From assembly GCF_900103585.1 (NCBI RefSeq), contig NZ_FNHV01000008.1, positions 62,001 to 126,000 on the forward strand: a stretch of DNA of 64,000 nucleotides. The letters are read 5' to 3'. Below the pieces are notes generated by a model. That model did no database searches. It was not told the origin of the DNA and saw nothing but the letters and a program-made list of their open reading frames with translations. The translations under genes and the position numbers were made by a program. This document shows, in pieces, positions 9,066-17,257 of the stretch. The stretch comes from Streptomyces sp. cf386. Its GTDB lineage: Bacteria > Actinomycetota > Actinomycetes > Streptomycetales > Streptomycetaceae. The first letter of the stretch is position 1, and the number at the start of each line of letters is the position of its first letter.

Positions 9066-9240
9066 TCAGTCCTCCCGTGCCGCGGAGGGCGGCGTCGTCG
9101 ACGGAAGGTGCTCGAACGCCGCGGCCGTGAGGAAGCGCCCGTCCGTCTGCTCCACCTTCAGCTCACCTCCGTTGTCGCCCACCCGCTCCTTGAGCGTGGA
9201 CAGTCCGCGCAGCTCGGCGGTGGTATTCACCGTGGGGGCG
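9066..9240 (-). pseudogene. C-terminal remnant of a sensor histidine kinase
   Basis: In the frame ending with TGA at 9066 the sequence reads like the end of a NarX/DesK-type kinase ATPase domain (ELRGLSTLKERVGDNGGELKV, then a short Pro/Ser tail). The N-terminal sensor, dimerisation helices and most of the ATPase domain are gone. About 9225-9250 the kinase-like sequence stops and a plus-strand ABC permease remnant begins, so a deletion or rearrangement joined two loci. Confidence 0.6.
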
Positions 9241-9631
9241 TTCGGGCTCCACACCACCACGGTGACCACGCTGGCCTCGCGCCGCCAGAACCTCTTCCTC
9301 AAGCGGCTGCGCTCCACCCCGGCGGGCGACGCCGGCATCCTCTCCGGGCTGATGCTCCCGGTGACCGTCCTCGCCCTGGTCCAGGTGGTCGCGATCCTCG
9401 CCGTCCTGGCCACGGTCGCCGGCGGGCCGGCGGGCCGGCCGACGTTCCCCTCCTGGCGGCGGCGATCCTCTCTACGGTGATCATGATGCTCGGCCTGGGA
9501 CTGGCCTCAACGCCTGGAACGGCAGCGTTCCGGTGGCGGACTCCCTGCCCCTGCTGCTGCCCACCCTGGCCTGGGTCGTCGTCGCCGTCGCACTGGCCTC
9601 CCGGCTCTTCCGCTGGGAACCGCGCCGCTGA
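9225..9631 (+). pseudogene. Broken ABC-2 type transporter permease
   Basis: The plus strand encodes recognisable ABC-2 permease pieces in at least two frames. The first part (AFGLHTTTVTTLASRRQNLF, then LKRLRSTPAGDAGIL and a hydrophobic helix) shifts frame near 9445, continues through LGLGLA, and resumes after missing sequence with a final helix and the typical ending SRLFRWEPRR at the stop 9629-9631. The N-terminal half and any ATPase partner are absent. It is non-functional as it stands. Together with the adjacent kinase/regulator remnants it marks a degraded transporter/two-component locus. Confidence 0.65.
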
Positions 9632-9660
9632 CCGCCCGCGTCAGGCGCCGGGCCGACGCG

Positions 9661-10416
9661 TCACCATGCGAGGGCGTCGGCCATGGTCGACTGCCAGTAC
9701 GAGACCTGGATCGATGCGTCGATGTACACGCCCTTCTTGGGGAGCGACGGCTTGGCGGCGACGCTCGCGTCCGTGTTGAAGTAGACCTCCAGGGACTTGG
9801 CCGTGTAGCCGTCCCCGCCGCTGCCGTCGGCCGCCGAGAGAAGGACACTCGCGTAGCCCGACTCACCGGGGGCCAGCGTGACCACCGCCTGCGGCTTGGA
9901 GTCCTCGAAGGCGGGCGGGACGGACTGGGCGTCGGTGAACCGCACCGCCGGATAGCCGACGAGGTTGCAGTTCTTCGAGCCGGTGTTGGTGACGGTGAGG
10001 AGAAGGTGGTTCAGGGGGCGGTTGACCTCGGTGGCGGTCGTCCGGGTGGAGCCGGGCGAGCACGGGGTCCTGGTGGGCCCCGAGTCCTGGGAGCCGCCCG
10101 AGGAACCCGTGGAGCCCGACGACCCCGAGGAACCCGTCGAACCCGACGACCCCGTGGAACCCTTCGTGCCGCCGGAACCGGCCGCGCCGCCCGTCGAGCC
10201 TGCGGAGGACGAGCCCGTCTGGTCGGTCTGCCCCAACCCGGCGGAGCCGCCCCCGCTCGCCTCGGACGAAGACGTGGCGGAGGCCGACGACGCGGATCCC
10301 GCCGACGCCCCCTCGTCCTTGACGCCCTCTCCGCTGTTGCATGCGGTCAGCGTCAGCGTGACGGCCGTGAGCGCGGCGGCGGCGAGCATGCGGGTGCGGT
10401 GGGTGCGTGTGGACAT
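9661..10416 (-). CDS. DUF4232 lipoprotein with long Ser/Gly linker
   Basis: A 251-residue protein. The ATG at 10416 is chosen for a GGGGATT motif 3-9 bases upstream and because a lipoprotein signal peptide follows (RTHRTR, hydrophobic stretch, lipobox LTAC). A roughly 90-residue linker of Ser, Gly and Thr repeats, low in other residues, leads to a DUF4232 domain (about 125-251) with the conserved early Cys, TVTNTGSKNCNLVGYP and a terminal YWQ. It should be anchored outside the membrane. The function of DUF4232 is unknown; members are common in Streptomyces. Confidence 0.82.
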   Translation of the reverse strand: MSTRTHRTRMLAAAALTAVTLTLTACNSGEGVKDEGASAGSASSASATSSSEASGGGSAGLGQTDQTGSSSAGSTGGAAGSGGTKGSTGSSGSTGSSGSSGSTGSSGGSQDSGPTRTPCSPGSTRTTATEVNRPLNHLLLTVTNTGSKNCNLVGYPAVRFTDAQSVPPAFEDSKPQAVVTLAPGESGYASVLLSAADGSGGDGYTAKSLEVYFNTDASVAAKPSLPKKGVYIDASIQVSYWQSTMADALAW

Positions 10417-10630
10417 GTGAATCCCCCTGTTGCGGTACGGGTGTCGGCATGGGCCGCTCGACCGGGTGCCGGGAGCGGCGTGCTTGGATGACCCAAGGTT
10501 GTGCGGTGATCCGTCCCGGCCGCCATGACTGCCGGAGCATTTGGAACGCTGGAACGCTCGCAATGGCGCTGACCTGGGGGAACGACCGCCCCCTGGAATG
10601 GAGTTCCGGGACGTGGGAGAGGGAGGAACC

Positions 10631-11941
10631 GTGGCGGGGGACGAGTTCTCGGAGCTGCTGGGCCGGTTGAAGGAGCGGTCCGGGCTCAGTTACGGGGTGC
10701 TCGGGAAGCGGCTGCACACGAGTACGTCCACGCTTCACCGGTACGTCAACGGGGACGCCGTACCGACGGACTACGCCCCCGTGGAGCGGTTCGCGCGGTT
10801 GTGCAAGGCGACGCCCGAGGAACTCGTGGAACTGCATCGGCGGTGGGTTCTCGCGGACGCCCGGCGGAGGCAGAAGGCGAGCGCGCCCGATATGACGACC
10901 GGGCCCGGCACGACGGCCGAATCCGCGACGACCGAATCCGACACCGTCGCCGACACCGCTGCCGATGCCGACCCCGAGGTCGACCGGCCGGCCTCGGCGG
11001 AGGTTCCCGTGGCACGGCGGCGGCGTACCGCCGTCCTCGCCGGGGCCGCCGTGGTCGCCGCGCTCGTGTCGGCCGCGCTCGTGGTCAACCTGGTGGCCGG
11101 CGACGGCGATGACGACCGGGACGGAAAGCGGTCCGTCGGCGCTGCCTCCCGGACCACCGACTCCGTCGGCGAACGAACCCCCGGCGCCTCCGGGTCGGCC
11201 GACGCCAAGGGCAGGTCCGCCTCGCCGTCCGCCTCGCCCAGCGGCGGTCCCACGGTCTCCTCGTCCGCCTCACCCCGCGGGAGCGGAGGCGTAGGGGCCG
11301 CCGAGGGCGGCGGTGTCGAGGACGGGGCCACCGCGCCCAACGTCGCCGTCAATCCGTACCAGTGGGAAGGCCCGTGCAGCCAGCACTACCTGATCGACCG
11401 GGAGCCCGAGCGGGTGCCTCCGCCGCCGACCGAGCAGGACGCCCGCGGGTGGGTCAGCGCGTTCGGCGGGGTCGCCGCAGGGCAGCAGATGCTCGCGGTG
11501 ACCTTGCAGGGCACCGGGAAGGCCACCGTCGTCCTGGACGCCCTGCATGTGCGGGTGGTGGAGAAGAGCGCGCCGCTCGCCTGGAACGACTTCGCGATGG
11601 GCGTCGGCTGCGGTGGCGGCGTGGAGACCACGTCGTTCACGGTGGACCTGGACGCCGGGCGGCCCGCGGTCTCCACCAAGGCCGGTCAGCGGGACTTCCC
11701 GTACAAGGTGAGTGAGTCCGATCCCGAGGTCTTCTACGTCTTCGCCGACGCGCGGGCGCACAACGTGAGCTGGTACCTGGAGCTGGACTGGTCCAGCGGC
11801 GGCCGGCAGGGCACCGTACGCATCGACGACGAAGGCAAGCCGTTCCGCACGAGCGGCAACGTGGGACGGCCCGCGTACGACTACCCGCTCGGCAGCTCCG
11901 AGTGGGGGCGGAACGAGTACGAGCCCAACATCCCCGGCTGA
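10631..11941 (+). CDS. Membrane-spanning XRE-HTH protein, paralogue of the gene at the left edge
   Basis: A 436-residue protein. The GTG at 10631 is preferred because GGGAGG ends 4 bases upstream and the HTH then starts as in its paralogue. Residues about 5-65 are an XRE-type HTH (LKERSGLSYGVLGKR). A disordered acidic/Thr region, a basic anchor (RRRRT), one membrane helix (about 137-158), a Ser/Pro linker and an extracytoplasmic domain of unknown type (about 240-436, with paired Cys and many aromatic residues) follow. Like its paralogue it could pass an outside signal straight to DNA. It ends inside a 9-bp tandem repeat and converges on the LysR gene. Confidence 0.75.
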   Translation: MAGDEFSELLGRLKERSGLSYGVLGKRLHTSTSTLHRYVNGDAVPTDYAPVERFARLCKATPEELVELHRRWVLADARRRQKASAPDMTTGPGTTAESATTESDTVADTAADADPEVDRPASAEVPVARRRRTAVLAGAAVVAALVSAALVVNLVAGDGDDDRDGKRSVGAASRTTDSVGERTPGASGSADAKGRSASPSASPSGGPTVSSSASPRGSGGVGAAEGGGVEDGATAPNVAVNPYQWEGPCSQHYLIDREPERVPPPPTEQDARGWVSAFGGVAAGQQMLAVTLQGTGKATVVLDALHVRVVEKSAPLAWNDFAMGVGCGGGVETTSFTVDLDAGRPAVSTKAGQRDFPYKVSESDPEVFYVFADARAHNVSWYLELDWSSGGRQGTVRIDDEGKPFRTSGNVGRPAYDYPLGSSEWGRNEYEPNIPG

Positions 11942-11968
11942 CCCGGCTGACCCGGCTACCCCGGCTGA
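11933..11968. repeat. Four 9-bp tandem repeats (CCCGGCTGA) at convergent gene ends
   Basis: Units at 11933, 11942, 11951 (variant CCCGGCTAC) and 11960 run through the stop codon of the HTH-membrane gene and the last codons of the LysR gene. They probably arose by slippage. No clear terminator hairpin is seen here. Confidence 0.75.
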
Positions 11969-12876
11969 CCGACGTCCCGCCGGGACTCGGCCACCGCCCG
12001 CAGGACGTCGAGGAGTGCGGCCACCGTGGGCCGGCCCTCCGCGGAGGAGCGGAACACCACGACGATGTGCCGCTCGACCGTCTCGCGCAGCCGCACCACG
12101 TCGAACCGCGAGGCGCGCAGTCTGAGCATCAGATCCGTCACCGTGCTCACCCCGATGCCCGCCTCGACCAGCGCCAGGGTGGCCGCGGTGTCGGTCACCT
12201 CGTGCCGTACGTCCGGCTCCACGCCCACCCGCCGGCAGGCGGTGCGCACGGCGCGGCCGTAGTAGCTGTCGGCCCACGGCAGGATCCACCGCAGATGCTG
12301 GGTCTCGGCCAGGGAGATCTCCGCGCGGCCGGCCATCGACCCGGTGGGCACGGCGAGGGAGAACCGCTCCCGGTACAGCTGTGTCACCCGCAGGGCCGGG
12401 TCGCGGGGGATGGGGACGTCGGGGTAGTCCAGGCCGAGCGCCAGGTCCACGGCGCCGGAGGCGACGGCGTCGTACACCTCGTCCACGTCCATGTCGCGGC
12501 TGTGCACGTCGAGACCGGGGTGGGTCTCGTGCACGCGCCGCAGGGCGAGCGGCAGGATCTCGGCGGCGGCCGTGGCGAACAGGCCGACCCGCAGCACACC
12601 GGAGACCTCGCCCCGGCTGCGCTCCAGGGCCTGCACCGCCTCGGCCTCCGTGGACAGGATCCGCTCGGCGTGCCGGGCCAGTGTCCGTCCGGCGTCGGTC
12701 AGCTCCACCCGCCGGCCCACCCGCCGCAGCAGCTCCATGCCGGTGGCCTTCTCCAGCGCGGCGATCTGCTGGGAGACCCCGCCGGGGGTGTATCCGAGTG
12801 CCTGGGCCACCGCGGTGATGGTGCCGCGCCGGGTCAACTCAACCAGGGAGCGCAGCTGGGAACTCGTCCAGTCCAT
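11956..12876 (-). CDS. LysR-family regulator, likely controls the adjacent lysine-degradation operon
   Basis: A 306-residue protein of standard LysR length. An N-terminal winged HTH (about 1-60, QLRSLVELTRRGTITAVAQA) is followed by a two-lobe effector domain (about 90-300). It is divergent from the FAD oxidase operon, with 120 bases between starts that hold a 9-bp inverted repeat. LysR regulators usually control a divergent operon and respond to a pathway intermediate; pipecolate, aminoadipate or lysine would be the obvious candidates. The target is inferred from position only. Confidence 0.88.
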   Translation of the reverse strand: MDWTSSQLRSLVELTRRGTITAVAQALGYTPGGVSQQIAALEKATGMELLRRVGRRVELTDAGRTLARHAERILSTEAEAVQALERSRGEVSGVLRVGLFATAAAEILPLALRRVHETHPGLDVHSRDMDVDEVYDAVASGAVDLALGLDYPDVPIPRDPALRVTQLYRERFSLAVPTGSMAGRAEISLAETQHLRWILPWADSYYGRAVRTACRRVGVEPDVRHEVTDTAATLALVEAGIGVSTVTDLMLRLRASRFDVVRLRETVERHIVVVFRSSAEGRPTVAALLDVLRAVAESRRDVGQPG

Positions 12877-12902
12877 ATAGAGAATCTAATAGATCAGACG
12901 CA

Positions 12903-12930
12903 CGAACCGTTCATGGACGTCAACGGTTCG
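12903..12930. promoter_or_regulatory. Candidate LysR operator in the divergent promoter region
   Basis: CGAACCGTT and AACGGTTCG form perfect 9-bp arms with a 10-base spacer, midway between the LysR start (12876) and the oxidase start (12997). A separate 12-bp palindrome, TCAGCTAGCTGA, lies at 12949-12960. The location fits autoregulation and operon control by the LysR protein. Confidence 0.55.
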
Positions 12931-12996
12931 GTTGCGTCACGATGACGGTCAGCTAGCTGATCAGCGCCCTTCTCCACCTCTCTGGAAGGACGGCCC

Positions 12997-14226
12997 TTGT
13001 CCAGCTCCTCCGGCACTTCCGGCACCTCCGGCTCCTCCGGCTCCTCCGGCTCCTCCGGCTCCTCCGCCTTCCGCACCGTTCCGCCCACCGCCGATGTCGT
13101 GATCATCGGGGGTGGAGTGATGGGTGCGAGCATCGCCTTCCACCTCGCCGAGGCGGGGGTGACCGACGTCGTCGTGGTCGAGCGCGACGACCTGTGCAGC
13201 GGCAGTTCGGGCAAACCGATCGGCGGCGTGCGTGCCCAGTTCTCCGACCCGCTCAACATCGAACTGGGCAGCCGCAGCCTGCGCGCCTTCGAGGACTTCC
13301 CGCACCGCCCCGGCGCCGACATCCGCCTCGACAGCGTCGGCTATCTCTTCCTGCTCACCACGGACCGGCAGGCCGCGGACTTCGAGGCGAGTGTCGGGAT
13401 CCAGAACTCCCTGGGCGTCCCCACCCGCATGATCGGCCCGGACGAGGCACGGCGGCTGTGTCCCTACGTCAGCACCGACGGCCTCCTCGCCGCCGCCTTC
13501 TCCCCCGCCGACGGCCACGCCCGCCCCGCCCTGGTCGTCCGGGGATACGCCGACGCGGCGGCCCGGGCCGGTGTCACCTTCGCCACCCACACCTGCCTGA
13601 CCGGCATCGACACCGCCGGCGACCGGGTCACCGCGGTCCACACCGACCGCGGCCGCATCGACTGCTCCACCGTGATCTGTACGGCCGGCGCCTGGTCCGG
13701 GCAGATCGGCGCCATGGCCGGCGTCGACCTGCCGGTGCGGCCGGTGCGCCGCCAGCTCGCCTTCACGGCGCCGCTCACTCCCCCGGCGCCCCGTATCCCC
13801 TTCACCATCGACTTCGCGTCGTCGGCCTACTTCCACAACAGCGACGACGGCCTGCTGTTCGGCCTCGCCGACCCCGGCCAGCCGGAGGGCTTCGACACGA
13901 CCTGGACCCCCGAGTGGCTGGAGCTCTTCCGGGAGGTCGTACGGGAGCGGGCCCCCGCGCTGGCCGGCATGGCGATCGCCGACGGGTGGGCCGGACTGTA
14001 CGAGGTCACCCCCGACCACAACGCGCTGATCGGACGCTCCGGCGAGGTGCCCAACTTCCTGTACGCCACCGGGTTTTCCGGCCACGGCTTCCTGCAGGGC
14101 CCCGCCGTCGGCGAGATCGTGCGCGACCTGCACCTCGGCCGCGAACCCTTCGTCGACATCTCGCCCCTCAGCGCGGACCGCTTCCGAACCGGAGCGGAGA
14201 TCCGCCCCGAAGCCCACGTGGTGTGA
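12997..14226 (+). CDS. FAD-dependent oxidoreductase (DAO family), probable L-pipecolate oxidase-type enzyme
   Basis: A 409-residue protein. The TTG at 12997 is supported by GGAAGGA six bases upstream. After a Ser/Gly/Thr-rich N-terminal tail (residues 2-24) comes the FAD Rossmann fold (ADVVIIGGGVMGASIAFHLA, about 32-51) and a DAO-type substrate domain ending with GFSGHGFLQGPAVGE. Genes for HglS- and AmaB-like proteins follow at 26 bases and with a 4-base overlap. In Pseudomonas putida the AmaA flavoprotein oxidises L-pipecolate to piperideine-6-carboxylate, the substrate of AmaB; this context suggests the same reaction. Sarcosine oxidase or another amino-acid oxidase activity cannot be ruled out. 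Confidence 0.75.
   Translation: MSSSSGTSGTSGSSGSSGSSGSSAFRTVPPTADVVIIGGGVMGASIAFHLAEAGVTDVVVVERDDLCSGSSGKPIGGVRAQFSDPLNIELGSRSLRAFEDFPHRPGADIRLDSVGYLFLLTTDRQAADFEASVGIQNSLGVPTRMIGPDEARRLCPYVSTDGLLAAAFSPADGHARPALVVRGYADAAARAGVTFATHTCLTGIDTAGDRVTAVHTDRGRIDCSTVICTAGAWSGQIGAMAGVDLPVRPVRRQLAFTAPLTPPAPRIPFTIDFASSAYFHNSDDGLLFGLADPGQPEGFDTTWTPEWLELFREVVRERAPALAGMAIADGWAGLYEVTPDHNALIGRSGEVPNFLYATGFSGHGFLQGPAVGEIVRDLHLGREPFVDISPLSADRFRTGAEIRPEAHVV
13003..13065 (+). repeat. Seven 9-bp repeats coding the Ser/Gly tail of the oxidase
   Basis: Consecutive 9-mers (AGCTCCTCC, GGCACTTCC, GGCACCTCC, then four GGCTCCTCC) begin just after the TTG start. They keep the frame and add Ser-Ser-Gly or Thr-Ser-Gly units. 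Copy number could vary by slippage without breaking the gene. Confidence 0.8.
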
Positions 14227-14252
14227 ACTCCTCGACAGGAAGGACCCCCTCG

Positions 14253-15656
14253 ATGATCAGCCAGTGGCAGCTGCGCGCCGCCTTCGCCGCGCGACTGTCA
14301 GACATGTACGGCCGTGAAGTCCCCGCCTACACCACGCTCGTGGACATCTCGCGCGAGGTGAACGAGGACGTGCTGCGCGCCCAGGGTGCCGACGCCGAAC
14401 GCCTCGGCTCCATCGGCCGGGTGACCGCGGAACGCCACGGCGCCATCCGCGTCGGCACCCCCGCCGAACTGGCCCGGGTCGCCCGTGTCTTCGGCGCCCT
14501 CGGCATGCGTCCGGTCGGCTTCTACGACCTGCGCGAGGCCGCCGCCAGCGCGGTGCCCGTGGTGTCGACCGCGTTCCGTCCCGTCGACGGGGAGGAGCTG
14601 GCCCGCAACCCCTTCCGCGTCTTCACCTCCATGCTCACCCCGGCGGACCCCCGGTTCTTCGACGCCGACCTGCGCGCCCGCCTGGAGACGTTCCTCGCCG
14701 GCCGCGAACTGTTCCCGCCGGAGCTGCTCGCCCTGGCCGACCGGGCGGAGGCGGAGCGGGAACTGCCGGAGGCCGACGCCGAGCGCTTCCTCCACCTGGC
14801 CGTCGCCGCCTTCGAGTTGTCGACGGAACCGATCGACAAGGCCTGGTACGAGACCCTGGAGCGGGTCTCCGCCGTCGCCGCGGACATCGGCGGCGTACGC
14901 AGCACCCACATCAACCACCTCACCCCGCGCGTCCTGGACATCGACGAGCTGTACCGGCGTATGACCGAGCGCGGCATCGAGATGATCGACACCATCCAGG
15001 GGCCGCCCCGGTGGAAGGGGCCCGACCTGCTGCTGCGCCAGACGTCCTTCCGGGCCCTGGCCGAGCCCCGCGCCCTGCGCACCCCGGACGGCGGCGTGAC
15101 CAGTGGCGCCCTGCGGGTGCGGTTCGGCGAGGTCGAGGCGCGCGGTATCGCCGTGACCCGGGAGGGCCGGGCCCTGTACGACCGGCTGCTCACCCTGCTC
15201 GACGAGCGAACGGCCGCACACCCCGGCGCCGACCGGGCCGACCTTGCCCACAGCCTGTGGACGGAGCACGTCCCGGGCACGGAACGCGAGCTGGCCGCCC
15301 AGCAGCTGGCGTACTTCACCTACCACGTCGTACCGGACCGGCCGCGGGACGGCAGCCGTCCGCCGGAAGCCCTCGGCGACCTGCTGGCCCAGGGCTGGGT
15401 GCGGGCCGAGCCCATCGTCTACGAGGACTTCCTGCCCCGCTCGGCGGCCGGCATCTTCCAGTCCAACCTCAGCGACGCGGGTTCCCGGGACAACGACCAG
15501 CAAGGCGCCGCCTACGACAGCGACTGGCTCTCCGGCGCCGTCGGCCGCGAAATCCTCGACCCCTTCGCCCTGTACGAGCGGCAGCAGACCGAGTCCTTGG
15601 CCCAGGTCGCCGCAGAACTCGAAGTGCACCTCACCACCCTCAAGGGAGCATCATGA
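14253..15656 (+). CDS. hglS: 2-oxoadipate dioxygenase/decarboxylase (HglS, DUF1338)
   Basis: A 467-residue protein, close to the usual 460-470. ATG 14253 has AGGAAGGA about 9 bases upstream. HglS is a non-haem Fe(II) enzyme converting 2-oxoadipate to D-2-hydroxyglutarate. The expected metal and substrate positions are visible: RHGAIR (His, with the substrate Arg four residues on), THINHLTPR (second His) and RFGEVEARG (Glu). It lies between the FAD oxidase and the semialdehyde dehydrogenase genes, with an ATGA overlap to the latter. Neither the aminoadipate aminotransferase nor the D-2-hydroxyglutarate dehydrogenase needed to complete the route is in this window. Confidence 0.85.
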   Translation: MISQWQLRAAFAARLSDMYGREVPAYTTLVDISREVNEDVLRAQGADAERLGSIGRVTAERHGAIRVGTPAELARVARVFGALGMRPVGFYDLREAAASAVPVVSTAFRPVDGEELARNPFRVFTSMLTPADPRFFDADLRARLETFLAGRELFPPELLALADRAEAERELPEADAERFLHLAVAAFELSTEPIDKAWYETLERVSAVAADIGGVRSTHINHLTPRVLDIDELYRRMTERGIEMIDTIQGPPRWKGPDLLLRQTSFRALAEPRALRTPDGGVTSGALRVRFGEVEARGIAVTREGRALYDRLLTLLDERTAAHPGADRADLAHSLWTEHVPGTERELAAQQLAYFTYHVVPDRPRDGSRPPEALGDLLAQGWVRAEPIVYEDFLPRSAAGIFQSNLSDAGSRDNDQQGAAYDSDWLSGAVGREILDPFALYERQQTESLAQVAAELEVHLTTLKGAS

Positions 15657-17182
15657 CCGGCACCGCCCTGCCCACCACCGAGGACCTGCGCGTCCGGGCC
15701 CTCGCGAGCCTGGAGCGCATCGGCGCGACCGTCCCCGAAGGCACCGGCGTCCAGGCCCGTACGCCCATCACCGGCGAGGACCTGTTCGGCCTGGCCGCCG
15801 CCACCGGGGCCGACGTCGAGGAGGCCCTCGCCGCCACCCGCGAGGCGTTCCTCACCTGGCGCACCACACCGGCGCCCCGGCGCGGTGAACTCGTCCGCAG
15901 GCTGGGCGAGTTGCTGCGCGAGCACAAGAGCGACCTCGCCGACCTCATCACCATCGAGGCGGGCAAGATCCGCTCGGAGGCGCTCGGCGAGGTCCAGGAA
16001 ATGATCGACATCTGCGAGTTCGCGGTCGGCCTCTCCCGGCAGCTCTACGGCCGCACCATCGCCTCCGAGCGCCCCGGCCACCGCCTCGCCGAGACCTGGC
16101 ACCCGCTCGGGGTCGTCGGCGTCATCTCCGCGTTCAACTTCCCGGCCGCCGTGTGGTCGTGGAACACCGCCGTGGCCCTGGCCTGCGGCGACACGGTGGT
16201 CTGGAAGCCGTCCGAGCTGACCCCGCTGATCTCCCTCGCCTGCGACCGCCTCCTGGACCGGGCGGCCGAAGAGGTCGGCGCCCCCCGTGACGTACACCGT
16301 CTCCTCCTCGGCGACCGCGCCATCGGCGAGAAGCTCGTGGACGACCCGCGCGTCGCCCTCGTCAGCGCCACCGGCTCCACCCGCATGGGCCGCGAGGTCG
16401 GCCCCCGGGTCGCGGCCCGCTTCGGCCGCACGCTGCTGGAGCTCGGCGGCAACAACGCCGCGGTCGTCGCCCCGTCCGCCGATCTCGACCTCGCCGTCCA
16501 GGGCATCGTCTTCGCCGCCGCCGGCACCGCAGGCCAGCGCTGCACCACCCTGCGCCGTCTCATCGTCCACCGCGACATCGCGGACACCCTCGTCGCCCGT
16601 CTGACGGCCGCGTACGCCAAGCTCCCCATCGGCGACCCGTTCGACGAGGCCACCCTGGTCGGCCCCCTCATCTCCACCGCCGCCCTCGACGCCATGCACG
16701 ACTCGGTCGCCCGCGTCCAGGCACAGGGCGGCAAGGTGCTCGTGGGCGGCGGCCGGCGCCTCGCCGACACGGCGCCCCGGGCCGCCTACGCCGAGCCGGT
16801 CATCGTCCGCGTCGACGAACAGACCGACGTCGTACGGCAGGAGACCTTCGCCCCGATCCTCTACGTCCTGACCTACGACACCTTCGAGGAGGCCATCGCC
16901 CTGCACAACGACGTCCCGCAGGGCCTGTCCTCCAGCATCTTCACCCGCGACCAGCAGGAGGCCGAACGCTTCCTCTCCGCCGAGGGCTCCGACTGCGGTA
17001 TCGCCAACGTCAACATCGGCACCTCCGGAGCGGAGATCGGCGGCGCCTTCGGCGGCGAGAAGGAGACCGGGGGCGGCCGGGAGTCCGGCTCCGACGCCTG
17101 GCGCGCGTACATGCGCCCGGCGACCAACACCATCAACTACTCCAGCCGCCTCGCCCTCGCCCAGAACGTCAGCTTCCTGTAG
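15653..17182 (+). CDS. amaB: L-aminoadipate-semialdehyde (piperideine-6-carboxylate) dehydrogenase
   Basis: A 509-residue aldehyde dehydrogenase whose ATG overlaps the hglS stop. Catalytic Glu in LLELGGNNA and catalytic Cys in TAGQRCTTLRR are present, as is the NAD-binding ISAFNFPAAVWSWN region. The motifs ELGGNNA and NIGTSGAEIGGAFGGEKETG are characteristic of the AmaB/Pcd/ALDH7 (antiquitin) group rather than general ALDHs. It should oxidise the semialdehyde to L-2-aminoadipate with NAD(P)+. In clavulanate/cephamycin producers a similar enzyme serves biosynthesis, but the HglS neighbour points to catabolism. Confidence 0.85.
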   Translation: MTGTALPTTEDLRVRALASLERIGATVPEGTGVQARTPITGEDLFGLAAATGADVEEALAATREAFLTWRTTPAPRRGELVRRLGELLREHKSDLADLITIEAGKIRSEALGEVQEMIDICEFAVGLSRQLYGRTIASERPGHRLAETWHPLGVVGVISAFNFPAAVWSWNTAVALACGDTVVWKPSELTPLISLACDRLLDRAAEEVGAPRDVHRLLLGDRAIGEKLVDDPRVALVSATGSTRMGREVGPRVAARFGRTLLELGGNNAAVVAPSADLDLAVQGIVFAAAGTAGQRCTTLRRLIVHRDIADTLVARLTAAYAKLPIGDPFDEATLVGPLISTAALDAMHDSVARVQAQGGKVLVGGGRRLADTAPRAAYAEPVIVRVDEQTDVVRQETFAPILYVLTYDTFEEAIALHNDVPQGLSSSIFTRDQQEAERFLSAEGSDCGIANVNIGTSGAEIGGAFGGEKETGGGRESGSDAWRAYMRPATNTINYSSRLALAQNVSFL

Positions 17183-17207
17183 GGCCGACACCCAGGGCGG
17201 TGGCCGG

Positions 17208-17237
17208 GGCCCCGGCAGCAGGGGGACTGCCGGGGCC
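17208..17237 (+). terminator. Terminator hairpin after amaB
   Basis: GGCCCCGGCAG pairs with CTGCCGGGGCC (11 bp, 8-base loop), 25 bases after the amaB stop and before the end of the convergent DHFR-like gene. It could serve both strands. Confidence 0.7.
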
Positions 17238-17257
17238 GGGCTGTCGTCCGTGCCGGG

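Noticed and set aside
10074..10170. Collagen- or silk-like repeat protein on either strand of the Ser/Gly-rich linker region
   Set aside because: The plus-strand frame (many Asp, Glu, Pro) is the complement of the Ser/Gly linker of the DUF4232 lipoprotein, which has a signal peptide and domain.
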